The notes beneath the pieces are model-generated. The model searched no databases and was not told where the DNA came from. It worked only from the letters and a program-made list of their open reading frames with translations. Shown here piece by piece: positions 44,714-62,316 of a stretch of DNA of 64,000 nucleotides. The DNA is from Aestuariimicrobium ganziense (GTDB lineage: Bacteria > Actinomycetota > Actinomycetes > Propionibacteriales > Propionibacteriaceae): contig NZ_JACYIZ010000001.1 of NCBI RefSeq assembly GCF_015352975.1, forward strand, positions 434,001 through 498,000, written 5' to 3'. Made by a program: the position numbers and the translations under genes. Position 1 is the first letter of the stretch, and each line of letters opens with the position of its first letter.

Positions 44714-46158
44714 GGCTGCTCCTCCTCGCCGGAGTCCTGGGCCTCGGCATCTGCGCTGGCCTCGTCGCCCTCGTCCTCGTCGTCGTCCTGCTCCGGGATC
44801 CCCCACTGGACGAGCGCGACGTCCTCGTCCTCCCGGGGCACCACGGGGCGTCCCTCGAGCTCGGCGAGCCGCTCGTCGGCGTCGAGGTCGTGGTCGGTGT
44901 CGAGTCGGTCGGCCTCGGCGAACATCCGCCCGGCCAGGTCGGTGTCGCCGTCCTGGATGGCGAGGTCGGCCAGGGCGTAGCGCAGTCGCGCCTGTGAGAG
45001 CTTGGGGCCTCGGCGGGAGCTGATCGCCTGCTTCAGCACCCGGACTCCCTCGTCGGCCTGGCCCAGGTCAGCGCGGGCACCCGCTTCGACGATGACCATC
45101 TCGAGCCACTGTTCTGGTGACAGTCCGCGTTCACCGGCCTGCTTGGCCAACTTGAGTGCTTCACGTGGACGACCCAGCGCCCGCTCGCAGTCGGCCATCA
45201 CCGGCAGGTAGTCGGGCGATCCGGTCATCCGGTGCAGGGCCCGGTACTCGGTGAGGGCCACGGCCCACTCACCTGCGGCATGCGCGGTCTCGGCCGTCGC
45301 CTCGCGGACGACCGGGAGTCGAGCTGCGCGACGCCTCGCGGCCTGCGCGTGGGCCAGGGCGAGCTCAGGATCGGAGTCGAGTGCCTCACCGGCGGCCCAC
45401 AGGTGGGCGCCGACGATGCGGGCCAGGTCGACGGGAAGCCCTCGCAGTTCGGCGCGCACGGCGCGGGGCAGGGCCTTCTCGTCGTACTCGACTGGGGTCT
45501 CGGGCTCGTTGGCCTTCGGGGCGAGACCGGGACGCTGCACCCGTTCCTGCTCACGGACCTGTTCGCGGGTCAGCCCTGGGTCCCGATCGCGATCACGCTG
45601 GAAGCGCCCGGGGCGACCCGCGTCGTCGCGGCGGGGCCGGTCATCCCGCTGCGGACGCTCACCACGGGGACGCTCAGTGCGGGGACGGTCGTCCCGGCTG
45701 TAGCGACTGTCACGCTGCGGCCGCTCGCCGCGTGCTCGGTCATCACGCCTCGGCCGGTCGTCACGCGCAAACCGATCGTCGCGCTGCGGACGCTCACCGC
45801 GTGGGCGGTCATCACGGCTGTATCGGCTGTCACGCTCACCGCGGGGTGCGGCGTCGCGCCTCGGTCGGTCATCGCGCCTCGGTCGGTCATCGCGGGCGAA
45901 CCGGTCGTCGCGCTGCGGACGTTCACCGCGGGGCCGGTCGTCACGGCGGGGCTTGTCATCGCGCTGCGGTCGCTCTCCACGAGATCGGTCATCCCTGCGG
46001 GGACGCTCCGAGCCCTCCTGGCGAGGCCGGCGATCACCATCGCTTCGTCGACCGCCAAACCCTTGGCGGTCGGAGCCAGCTCGTCCGCTTCGGCCCCCTG
46101 GACGCGCGCCGTCGCCTCGTCCACCACGACGATCATCTTCTCGACGCGAGTCACTCAT
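44710..46158 (-). CDS. TPR-like protein with long Arg/Asp repeat head
   Basis: 482 residues from ATG 46158; an ATG three codons upstream is possible. Residues about 10-205 are almost only Arg, Asp, Gly, Pro, Glu and Gln, with the unit RGERPQRDD recurring five times and RFARDDRPRRDD twice. Residues about 225-440 form helical repeats of TPR type (LALAHAQAARRRAARLP, EYRALHRMTGSPDYLPVMADCERALG, GRMFAEADRL). The C-terminal 40 residues are very acidic. The structured part resembles the TPR protein in the Rv1691 slot. A role in RNA or ribosome contacts would fit the charged head and the rRNA operon next door, but this is inference. Confidence 0.8.
   Translation of the reverse strand: MSDSRREDDRRGGRGDGARPGGRSGRAGSDRQGFGGRRSDGDRRPRQEGSERPRRDDRSRGERPQRDDKPRRDDRPRGERPQRDDRFARDDRPRRDDRPRRDAAPRGERDSRYSRDDRPRGERPQRDDRFARDDRPRRDDRARGERPQRDSRYSRDDRPRTERPRGERPQRDDRPRRDDAGRPGRFQRDRDRDPGLTREQVREQERVQRPGLAPKANEPETPVEYDEKALPRAVRAELRGLPVDLARIVGAHLWAAGEALDSDPELALAHAQAARRRAARLPVVREATAETAHAAGEWAVALTEYRALHRMTGSPDYLPVMADCERALGRPREALKLAKQAGERGLSPEQWLEMVIVEAGARADLGQADEGVRVLKQAISSRRGPKLSQARLRYALADLAIQDGDTDLAGRMFAEADRLDTDHDLDADERLAELEGRPVVPREDEDVALVQWGIPEQDDDEDEGDEASADAEAQDSGEEEQP
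45590..46010. repeat. Degenerate tandem repeats coding the Arg/Asp head
   Basis: The DNA repeats imperfectly in multiples of three, with CGGACGCTC- and CGGTCATC-like blocks recurring many times, and encodes RGERPQRDD / RDDRPRRDD units. It also creates a spurious long open frame on the plus strand. Confidence 0.75.
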
Positions 46159-46226
46159 GGGCTCCATCCTGCCGCACCGTGACCGGCCGGAGCAAAGGCC
46201 ACCACAGGCGACTAGCACAAATGAAA

Positions 46227-46268
46227 AACACCCCTGCCGGACCTGATTGTTCAGGTCCGGCAGAGGTG
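46227..46268 (-). terminator. Intrinsic terminator of the rRNA operon
   Basis: A 19-bp stem (ACACCUCUGCCGGACCUGA pairing with UCAGGUCCGGCAGGGGUGU, one G-U wobble) with a 4-nt ACAA loop, followed by UUUU, directly after 5S rRNA on the minus strand. It is the clearest Rho-independent terminator in the window. Confidence 0.95.
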
Positions 46269-46276
46269 TGTGTAAG

Positions 46277-46396
46277 TCCGGCGACGTCCTAGTCTCCCAC
46301 AGGGTCCCCCCTGCAGTACCATCGGCGCTGAAAGGCTTAACTTCCGGGTTCGGAATGGAGCCGGGTGTTTCCCTTTCGCCATGGTCACCGAAACAC
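46277..46396 (-). rRNA. rrf: 5S ribosomal RNA
   Basis: About 120 nt. The minus strand begins GUGUUUCGGUGACCAUGGCG and contains the conserved CCGAACCCGGAAGUUAAGCC, then GGUACUGC and GGGAGACUAGGACGUCGCC. Ends are estimated from the terminal helix. It lies about 105 nt after 23S; the spacer contains a hairpin with 9-bp arms (46444-46468). Confidence 0.95.
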
Positions 46397-46468
46397 TATG
46401 GAGATGTGTCGGATTCCGACGAGTCACGAGAGTGACTCAGCCAGGTTCCCGACCGTATCTCGGGAACC

Positions 46469-46501
46469 ACACAGTGGACGCGTAGCATCTTTGTAGTAAA
46501 C

Positions 46502-46504
<3 letters not shown>
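46469..46504 (-). repeat. 3' arm of the 23S processing stem
   Basis: Pairs with 49583-49619 over about 36 nt with very few mismatches (ACACAGTGGACGCG, AGCATCTTTGTAGTAA shared). Such long stems enclose 23S rRNA and are cut by RNase III. Confidence 0.85.
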
Positions 46505-51440
<4,936 letters not shown>

Positions 51441-51620
51441 ATCGACGTCCGACCGAAGCCGGGTTGTCGTCAACGAGTTTGATGACCTGACGCAATCCAT
51501 TGCTGGATCAATCAATTTCATCAAAGGAATCCTATGCTCGGCCGGCTACCAGTTGCCTGGCGTCCTGCCTCGCACGGGACATATTTTGTGCATAATTTGG
51601 CATTGACTTTAAGCACGCTG

Positions 51621-51632
51621 TTGAGTTCTCAA
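51621..51632 (-). promoter_or_regulatory. boxA-like antitermination element before 16S
   Basis: TTGAGAACTCAA followed by CAGCGTGC on the minus strand, about 180 nt before 16S. This is the form of boxA seen in actinobacterial rrn leaders. Confidence 0.65.
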
Positions 51633-51690
51633 GTTTCGGGTGCGTCCCGCGCCTTGGCCTTGGGGGCCGCCGCTTGGGGCAACTCGACCA

Positions 51691-51719
51691 ACTCTAGTGA
51701 GCCAGACCCTCGGAGTCAA
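51691..51719 (-). promoter_or_regulatory. rrn promoter, proximal
   Basis: TTGACT - 17 nt - TAGAGT on the minus strand: a near-consensus -35/-10 pair for the main sigma factor, about 250 nt before 16S. Confidence 0.75.
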
Positions 51720-51816
51720 ATCCTCGTGTCCCGCTCCCTCAGCCCCCTTCCAGGTGCCGACACCGAGGTGTCTTTCCTAGTCAGGAGGAGTTGGGTGCTC
51801 TTTCGAGCGAGTTCCT

Positions 51817-51846
51817 ACTCTACCTTGCGGATCTCGTCCCAGTCAA
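51817..51846 (-). promoter_or_regulatory. rrn promoter, middle
   Basis: TTGACT - 18 nt - TAGAGT, with the same hexamers as the proximal promoter, about 127 nt further upstream. Confidence 0.75.
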
Positions 51847-52020
51847 ACCGACTGTCGCGCTTCTCCGCTCACTCCGCGACGCAGCTGCAGGGCGTTCGGT
51901 GGGCTCTCTCTGAACACACACCGATTCCCTGAAGTCGAGGGCTGGAGTGGCCTGAGGTCCGTCCTGGAGCCGGCCCTTGCGGGCTGCTTCCTCGTCCGTG
52001 TCACCGTCAAGGCTCGGACT

Positions 52021-52049
52021 ACATTACCCAGCACTCGGGGCCTGCGCAA
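52021..52049 (-). promoter_or_regulatory. rrn promoter, distal (weaker match)
   Basis: TTGCGC - 17 nt - TAATGT on the minus strand, just past the end of tyrS. Less certain than the two downstream promoters. Confidence 0.45.
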
Positions 52050-52090
52050 ATCAGCCTCGTGTGAGCTTGGTCACAGCCCATCTGCCCTGC

Positions 52091-53347
52091 TCAGGACACG
52101 GTCACCGCCCCGATGGTGCGCTTGCCACGCCTGAGCAGGGCGTGTCGCCCGGCGAGCAGGTCGTCGCGCTGCAGCTGTGCCTCGGCGTCGGTGATCCGCT
52201 GGTTGTTCAGGTAGGCGCCACCCTCGTCGATCGCCCGACGGGCGGCCGAGCGTGAGCTGACCACGCCGCTGGTCTCGAGCGCCTCGACCATCGTGGGCAG
52301 CTCGGTTCCCGTCCACGCGGTGCCACCGACCTCCTGGACCACCGCGTCGATCGTGGCTGCCGGCAGTGCCTGCAGGTCGCCTCTTCCGAACAGGGCGTCG
52401 GCGGCGGCCACCGCGGCCTCGCGCTCGGCCACCGAGTGCACCATGTCGGTGACGTCGTCGGCCAACGCACGCTGGGCGGCGCGCTTCCAGGGTTCCTCGG
52501 CGGTGAGTCGTCCGAGTTCGTCGATCTCGTCGCGGCCACGGAAGCTGAACACCTTGAGGTACTCGACCACCTTGGCGTCCTCGGCATTGAGCAAGAACTG
52601 GTGCAGGGCGTAGGGCGAGGTCATGGTGGGGTCGAGCCAGACCGCACCGCCCTCGCTCTTGCCGAACTTGGTGCCGTCGGCCTTGGTCAACAGCGGAGTG
52701 GCCAGCGCATGCACTCGCTCACCATCGGCCCTGCGGATCAGTTCCACTCCGGCGGTGATGTTGCCCCACTGGTCCGATCCACCGGTCTGCAGGGTGACCC
52801 CGTTGCGGCGGAACAGGTTGAGGTAGTCCATCGACTGCAGCAGCACGTAGCTGAACTCGGTGTAGGAGATCCCCGACTCCAGCCGCCTGGCCACGACGTC
52901 GCGCGCGAGCATCCGGTTGACCGGGAAGTGCTTGCCGATGTCGCGCAGGAACTCGATGACGTTGATCTGCGAGGTCCAGTCGAGGTTGTTGACGATCGTG
53001 GCCGCAGCCGGACCCGTGAAGTCCACGTACTGCCCCACCTGGTCGCGCAGCCGCTCGACCCAGCCGGCCACCACCTCGGGTGAGTTCATCACTCGCTCCC
53101 CCACCTCGCGCGGGTCACCGATCAGGCCGGTGGCCCCACCGACCAGCAGCACCGGGCGGTGACCCGCCTGCTGCAGGCGCCGGGCGGTGAGCAACTGGAT
53201 GAGGTGACCATGGTGCAGGCTCGGAGCCGTCGGGTCGAAGCCGACGTAGAACGAGATCGGCTCGCCACCCAGGTGTGCCCTCAGTCCTTCGGGGTCGGTG
53301 GAGTGGGCGATCAGGCCTCGCCAGGTCAGCTCATCGAAGACGTTCAC
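52091..53347 (-). CDS. tyrS: Tyrosyl-tRNA synthetase
   Basis: 418 residues from GTG 53347, 10 nt after argH. Class I motifs are PTAPSLHHGHL (HIGH) and TKFGKSEG (KMSKS). The tyrosine site includes SYTEFSYVLLQSMDYL and GGSDQWGNI. A C-terminal S4-like domain follows (SRSAARRAIDEGGAYLNN). It charges tRNA(Tyr). The longer frame to 53461 runs into argH. Confidence 0.95.
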   Translation of the reverse strand: MNVFDELTWRGLIAHSTDPEGLRAHLGGEPISFYVGFDPTAPSLHHGHLIQLLTARRLQQAGHRPVLLVGGATGLIGDPREVGERVMNSPEVVAGWVERLRDQVGQYVDFTGPAAATIVNNLDWTSQINVIEFLRDIGKHFPVNRMLARDVVARRLESGISYTEFSYVLLQSMDYLNLFRRNGVTLQTGGSDQWGNITAGVELIRRADGERVHALATPLLTKADGTKFGKSEGGAVWLDPTMTSPYALHQFLLNAEDAKVVEYLKVFSFRGRDEIDELGRLTAEEPWKRAAQRALADDVTDMVHSVAEREAAVAAADALFGRGDLQALPAATIDAVVQEVGGTAWTGTELPTMVEALETSGVVSSRSAARRAIDEGGAYLNNQRITDAEAQLQRDDLLAGRHALLRRGKRTIGAVTVS

Positions 53348-53357
53348 GCCGGTCAGC

Positions 53358-55313
<1,956 letters not shown>

Positions 55314-55321
<8 letters not shown>

Positions 55322-56537
55322 GGGCGGCCCCCAGCGCCTGGGGCAGGGCGGCGACGAACGCGTCGATCTGCTCGCGGGTGATCAGCAGTGGCGGGGCGAT
55401 CCGCAGCACGTTCGGGCGTGGGGCATTGGTGATGAAGCCCGCGTCGAGCAACAGGTCGCTCACCTTGGGTGCGATGTCGACGGCCAGGACGATGCCTCGC
55501 AGCAGCCCTTCCCCCCGCACCGTGGTGACCAGCGGATGGCGCAGCGACTCGACCGAGTTGGCCAGGTGTTCCCCGACCGCGGTGGCGTTGGCCAGCAGGC
55601 CGTCACGCTCGATGACGCCAATGACGGCCAGTCCTGCGATGGCCGCGACCGGGTTGCCGCCGAAGGTGGTGCCGTGGTGGCCGGGCTTGAGCAGTTGCCC
55701 CGCCGCCCCGAAGGCCAGGCAGGCACCGATCGGAAACCCGTTGCCCAAGCCCTTGGCCAGCGTGACCAGGTCGGCCTCGACGCCCTCGCTGGCCAGCCAT
55801 CGGCCGGTGCGCCCCATGCCGGTCTGCACCTCGTCGAACCACAACAGGGCACCGTGCTCACGGGTGAGTTCGCGCACCCGCTGCAGGTAGCCCTGGGGCG
55901 GGCTGACCACACCGTTCTCGCCCTGGATCGGCTCGACCACGACTGCGGCCACGGTGTCGTCCAGCACGTCTGCGAGCGCGTCGGCGTCGCCGTAGGGGAC
56001 GAAGGTGACCCCACCGGGAAGGGGTTCGAAGGGAGTGCGGTAGGCAGGGTTGTGGGTGAGCGAGAGCGCCCCCATGGTGCGGCCGTGGAAGCTGCCCTCC
56101 ATGGCGATGACCCGGGAGCGCCCGGTGAGCCGGGTGGCCTTGAGAGCGGCCTCGTTGGCCTCGGTGCCGGAGTTGGTGAAGAACACCTTGGCGTGGTCGG
56201 TTCGTCCCCGGCCGGTGAGGTCGACCAGCCGCTCGGCCAGCGCGATCTGGGCGGGAGTGGCGAAGAAGTTCGACACGTGGCCCAACGTCGACAACTGCGA
56301 GGTGATCGCCGACAGCACCGCGGGGTGGGCGTGGCCCAGGCCGTTGACGGCCAGGCCGGACAGCAGGTCGAGGTACCTGTTCTGGTCGGCGTCCCAGACG
56401 TGGACGCCCTCGCCGCGCACGAAGACCCGCTTCGGTGCGCCGAAGGTGTTCATCATCACCTGCCCGTAGCGGCTGGTGAGCTCGGGCTGCGAGCGGTGGC
56501 TGGGGCCGACCAGAGCTGCGGCATCGGGTTGGCTCAT
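55314..56537 (-). CDS. argD: Acetylornithine aminotransferase
   Basis: This 407-residue class III PLP aminotransferase carries the PLP Lys in [16 protein letters not shown], with [15 protein letters not shown] for phosphate binding and [15 protein letters not shown] for the ring Asp. It makes N-acetylornithine from acetylglutamate semialdehyde. It overlaps argB by 4 nt. Confidence 0.94.
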
Positions 56538-57441
56538 GAGCTGGTCTCCTGGCTTCCGTCGTGGACGAGGGTGCCGATGCCGTCATCGGTGAAGATCTCG
56601 AGCAGCAGGCAGTGTTCGACGCGGCCGTCGATGATCGTGGCCCGCGGCACGCCGTGGGTGACCGCCTGCAGGCAGGCCTCCATCTTGGGGATCATCCCCG
56701 ACTCCAGCGCGGGCAGCATCGCCCGCAGTTCGTCGGCGCTGATCTGGGTCACGACCTCGTCGCTGTCGGGCCAGTTGGCGTAGAGGCCGGCGACGTCAGT
56801 GAGCATGACCAAGCGTTCTGCGCCGAGGGCGGTGGCCAGCGCGGCGGCTGCGGTGTCGGCGTTGAGGTTGTGCACCTGGCCTTCGGCGTCAGGGGCGACC
56901 GAGGCGACCACGGGGATGCGTCCGGCTTCGATCAGGTCGCGGATCGACTCGGGGCGGACGCTGTCGACGTCGCCGACCAGTCCGAGGTCGACCTCTTCGC
57001 CGTCGACGTGGGCGCCGCGGCGGATGGCGGTGAACAGCCCGCCGTCCTCGCCGGACAGGCCGACTGCGAACGGTCCGTGGGCGTTGATCAGGCCGACCAG
57101 TTCTCGTCCGACCTGGCCGACCAGCACCATCCGCACGACGTCCATCGCCTCGGCCGAGGTGACCCGGAAGCCGCCGCGGAACTCGCTGGGGATCTCCAGC
57201 CGCTTGAGCATCGACGAAATCTGCGGCCCGCCGCCGTGCACCACGACCGGGTGCACGCCGCAGCGGCGCAGGAAGACGATGTCTTCGGCGAATGCCCGCT
57301 TGAGGTCGTCGTTGACCATGGCGTTGCCGCCGTACTTGATCACCACGGTCTTGCCGGCGTACTGGGCGAGCCAGGGCAGGGCCTCGATCAGTGTCGACGC
57401 CTTGGCCTGCAGGGCCTCGGTGTCGCTGCTCCGGATGGTGC

Positions 57442-57445
<4 letters not shown>
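56534..57445 (-). CDS. argB: Acetylglutamate kinase
   Basis: 303 residues from ATG 57445, overlapping argJ by 4 nt. The amino-acid-kinase start [13 protein letters not shown], the acetylglutamate loop [13 protein letters not shown], and the catalytic Lys/Asp in [14 protein letters not shown] and [11 protein letters not shown] are present. The N-terminal extension has the helix associated with arginine feedback in hexameric enzymes. The longer open frame to 57718 lies in argJ. Confidence 0.95.
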
Positions 57446-59665
<2,220 letters not shown>

Positions 59666-59700
59666 ACCAGCCCCCGCTGAGGCACAGGGTGTTGCGTGAG

Positions 59701-59720
59701 GCACAGGCAATTGCCTGTGC
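59701..59720. repeat. Perfect 20-bp palindrome upstream of argC
   Basis: GCACAGGCAATTGCCTGTGC is its own reverse complement. Partial copies of its flank (GAGGCACAGG) occur at 59689-59698, and an inverted GTGTGCCTCA at 59734-59743. It could be a protein-binding site or part of a terminator for pheST. Confidence 0.7.
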
Positions 59721-59738
59721 TTCAGCCAACAAGGTGTG

Positions 59739-59803
59739 CCTCAGTCGGGAGGGGCCTCAGTCGGGAGGGGCCTCAGTCGGGAGGGGGCCTCAGTCGGGAG
59801 GGG
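59739..59803. repeat. 16-bp tandem repeat, four copies, after pheT
   Basis: Units CCTCAGTCGGGAGGGG at 59739, 59755, 59771 (one extra G) and 59788, with a fifth partial unit at 59804 that contains the pheT stop codon itself. The unit therefore looks like a duplication of the sequence around the pheT stop. Confidence 0.85.
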
Positions 59804-59805
59804 CC

Positions 59806-62316
59806 TCAGTCGCGGAGCACCGCCCCGAACCGCTCGACCGCCACCGCCACAGCCGCGTCCCGCACCTGGGCGGCCTCGGCGTCCTTGAGGGTGTGGTCAG
59901 CAGCACGGATGCGCAACGCGAACGCCAACGACTTCTTGCCCTCGCCGACCTGCGGCCCGGTGTAGACGTCGAACAGGGTGACCGACTCGACCATCGCTCC
60001 CCCGCCCTCGACCAGGGCCTGGCGAACCTCCTCGGCGGCCACGTCGGCGTCGACCACCAGGGCCACGTCCTCCTTGGCAACCGGGTGCGACGACAGCGGG
60101 GCGAGCACACCTCGTCCGGGGTCGGCCGCGATCAGGTCATCGAGGTCGAGTTCCATCGCCGCAGTCCGCGCCGGCAACCCGAAGGCCTGGCAGACGCTGG
60201 GGTGCAGTTCGCCGGCGACACCGACCACCTGACCGTCGACCAGGAGTTCGGCGCAGCGTCCGGGGTGCCACGGGGCCACCTCGGCCTGACGGCGGACCAG
60301 CGTCACCCCCACGGCCTCGGCGGCGGCGTCGGCCGCGGCCACCACCGTCGTCCAGTCGGCCGGCAGCCCCGCGCCGCGCCAACCCGGACGAGTCCACGCC
60401 CCGCACGAGACGGCGGCCAACAGCCGGGGCTGCTCGGGCAGCGCGGCGGCGAACTGGGCCAACTCGTCGTCGCTGGGACGAGCGTCCACCGAGGGGCTGG
60501 GCGCGGTCGGGGCGCCCTCACGGGCGAGGAAGACCGAGCCCGCCTCGTAGAGCGCCAGGTCGTCGTTCCCGCGGGAGGTGTTGCGGCTGATCGCCGCGAA
60601 CAGCCCCGGCAGCAGCGAGGTGCGCAGGTAGGGCGCGGTGTCAGCCAGCGGGTTGGCCAGCCGCACCACCCGACGGCGCGGATCCTCGGCGGGAAGACCC
60701 ATCCGATCAAGATCACGGTCGTTGATGAAGGGCATGGTGATCAGTTCGACCAGTCCCTGACCGGCCACGGCGGTGTTGATCGCCCGGCGCAGCCTCTGAC
60801 TACGGGTCAGGCCTCGTCCGACCGGCGCCCGCGGCACCACCGAGGGGATGTGGTCGTAGCCGACCTTGCAGCCGACCTCCTCGACGTAGTCGTAGGGGTC
60901 GACCAGGTCGGGACGCCAGGTGGGCGGCACCAGGTGCAACCGGTCGCCGGCGACATCGACCTGCACACCCGAGGACTGCAGGATCGACACCACCTGCTCG
61001 GTGGGCACCTCGACGCCCAGCACGTCACCGGCCAGGCTCGCAGCGATCGTCTGCGTGGGCATGACCGGCACCTTCCCGGTGACGGTCTCGGTCGTGCGCT
61101 TGCGCGCGCCACCCAGGCTGACCAGCAGGTCAGCGGCGCGGTGGGCAGCCGAGTAGGCCGCACCCGGGTCGACGCCACGCTCGAACCGCTTGGACGCCTC
61201 GCTGGGCAGCTTGTGGCGACGCATGCCCCGCGAGATGGTGGCAGCGTCGAAGTGGGCGGCCTCGAGTACGATGGTGCGGGTGGTCTCGGTGACCTCGGCG
61301 CTGGCCCCGCCCATGACGCCCGCGACACCGATCGGTCCGGAGTCATCGGTGATCAGCAGGTCGTCGGGGTCGAGGGTGCGCTCCTGCTCGTCCAGGGTGG
61401 TCAGCACCTCACCGTCGTGGGCCTTGCGGACGACGATCGATCCCTGCAGTCGGTCGCCGTCGTAGGCGTGCAGCGGCTGCCCGGTCTCGAGCATCACGTA
61501 GTTGGTGACGTCGACGGCCAGCGAGATCGAGCGCATGCCCGCCAGTTCGAGGCGCCGCTTCATCCAGGCCGGGGTCTGGGCCGTTGGGTTGAGGTCGTCG
61601 ACGGTGACCGCGACGAACAGCGGGCAGGCCGCGTCGAGCAGGCGCACCGGGTACCCCTCGGCCACCGGGTCGGGCGTGGTCAGTGAGACCGGGTCGGTGA
61701 ACGGCGCCCCGAGGGCCCCGGCCAGTTCTCGGGCCAGGCCACGGATCGACATGCAGTGGCTCAGGTCGGGGGTGACGTCGATGTCGAACACGGTGTCAGG
61801 GCTGACCAGCAGCGGGGTCGCGTCCTCGCCGGGCACCAGGGCCCGGCCGTCGACGGTCTCGGGCAGCACCATGATGCCGGTGTGGTCGGTGCCCACGCCG
61901 AGTTCGTCCTCGGCGCAGATCATGCCGTCGGAGACGTGGCCATAGGTCTTGCGGGCACTGATCGCGAAGTCACCGGGCAGCACGGCACCGGGCAGCGCCA
62001 CGACGACCAACTGGCCGGCATCGACGTTGGGCGCCCCGCAGACGATGCCGCGGTGAGTGTCGACACCCTCGGCGCTGTCGGCGTTGTGGTGGCCGACGTC
62101 GACCAGGCACCACGAGATGGTGCGGCCGTTCTTCTGCGGTTCGCGGGCGCACTCCAGCACTCGTCCGACCACGACCGGACCACTCCAGCCGGGCTCGACC
62201 CGCTCGATCCGCTCGACGGTCAGACCGAGCCGGGTGAACTGCTCGGCGACCTGGTCGACGGTGACGTCGTCACCCAGCTGCGCCCAGTCGCGCAGCCAGC
62301 TCATCGGGGCCCTCAT
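59806..62316 (-). CDS. pheT: Phenylalanyl-tRNA synthetase beta subunit
   Basis: 836 residues. An N-terminal OB-fold tRNA-binding domain (about 40-150; VVGRVLECAREPQKNGRTI), B3/B4 editing domains (about 210-400), the B5 domain, and a C-terminal ferredoxin-like anticodon-binding domain (about 745-836; SSHPVAKEDVALVVDADV) are in the usual order. Normal length for actinobacteria. It overlaps pheS by 4 nt. The stop codon is the first of a run of tandem repeats. Confidence 0.96.
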   Translation of the reverse strand: MRAPMSWLRDWAQLGDDVTVDQVAEQFTRLGLTVERIERVEPGWSGPVVVGRVLECAREPQKNGRTISWCLVDVGHHNADSAEGVDTHRGIVCGAPNVDAGQLVVVALPGAVLPGDFAISARKTYGHVSDGMICAEDELGVGTDHTGIMVLPETVDGRALVPGEDATPLLVSPDTVFDIDVTPDLSHCMSIRGLARELAGALGAPFTDPVSLTTPDPVAEGYPVRLLDAACPLFVAVTVDDLNPTAQTPAWMKRRLELAGMRSISLAVDVTNYVMLETGQPLHAYDGDRLQGSIVVRKAHDGEVLTTLDEQERTLDPDDLLITDDSGPIGVAGVMGGASAEVTETTRTIVLEAAHFDAATISRGMRRHKLPSEASKRFERGVDPGAAYSAAHRAADLLVSLGGARKRTTETVTGKVPVMPTQTIAASLAGDVLGVEVPTEQVVSILQSSGVQVDVAGDRLHLVPPTWRPDLVDPYDYVEEVGCKVGYDHIPSVVPRAPVGRGLTRSQRLRRAINTAVAGQGLVELITMPFINDRDLDRMGLPAEDPRRRVVRLANPLADTAPYLRTSLLPGLFAAISRNTSRGNDDLALYEAGSVFLAREGAPTAPSPSVDARPSDDELAQFAAALPEQPRLLAAVSCGAWTRPGWRGAGLPADWTTVVAAADAAAEAVGVTLVRRQAEVAPWHPGRCAELLVDGQVVGVAGELHPSVCQAFGLPARTAAMELDLDDLIAADPGRGVLAPLSSHPVAKEDVALVVDADVAAEEVRQALVEGGGAMVESVTLFDVYTGPQVGEGKKSLAFALRIRAADHTLKDAEAAQVRDAAVAVAVERFGAVLRD

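Larger units (their letters stand above)
51441..52090 (-). promoter_or_regulatory. rRNA operon leader and promoter region
   Basis: 650 nt with no gene between tyrS and 16S. Reading on the minus strand it holds at least three promoter-like pairs, a boxA-like element and the 16S leader. AT-rich blocks near 51500-51600 contrast with the surrounding GC-rich coding DNA. Confidence 0.8.

Noticed and set aside
45232..46182. Plus-strand open frame over the Arg/Asp repeats with repetitive Ala/Thr/Val protein
   Set aside because: It arises from the sense repeats read on the other strand; no ribosome site or family match, and the sense gene continues into a structured TPR domain.
59739..59803. Possible CRISPR array
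   Set aside because: Units are directly adjacent with no spacers and only 16 bp long; it is a simple tandem duplication, and no cas genes are nearby.
59689..61686. Long plus-strand open frame opposite pheT
   Set aside because: It is antisense to a clear pheT with high-GC codon shadowing, begins in the tandem repeat, and shows no family motif.
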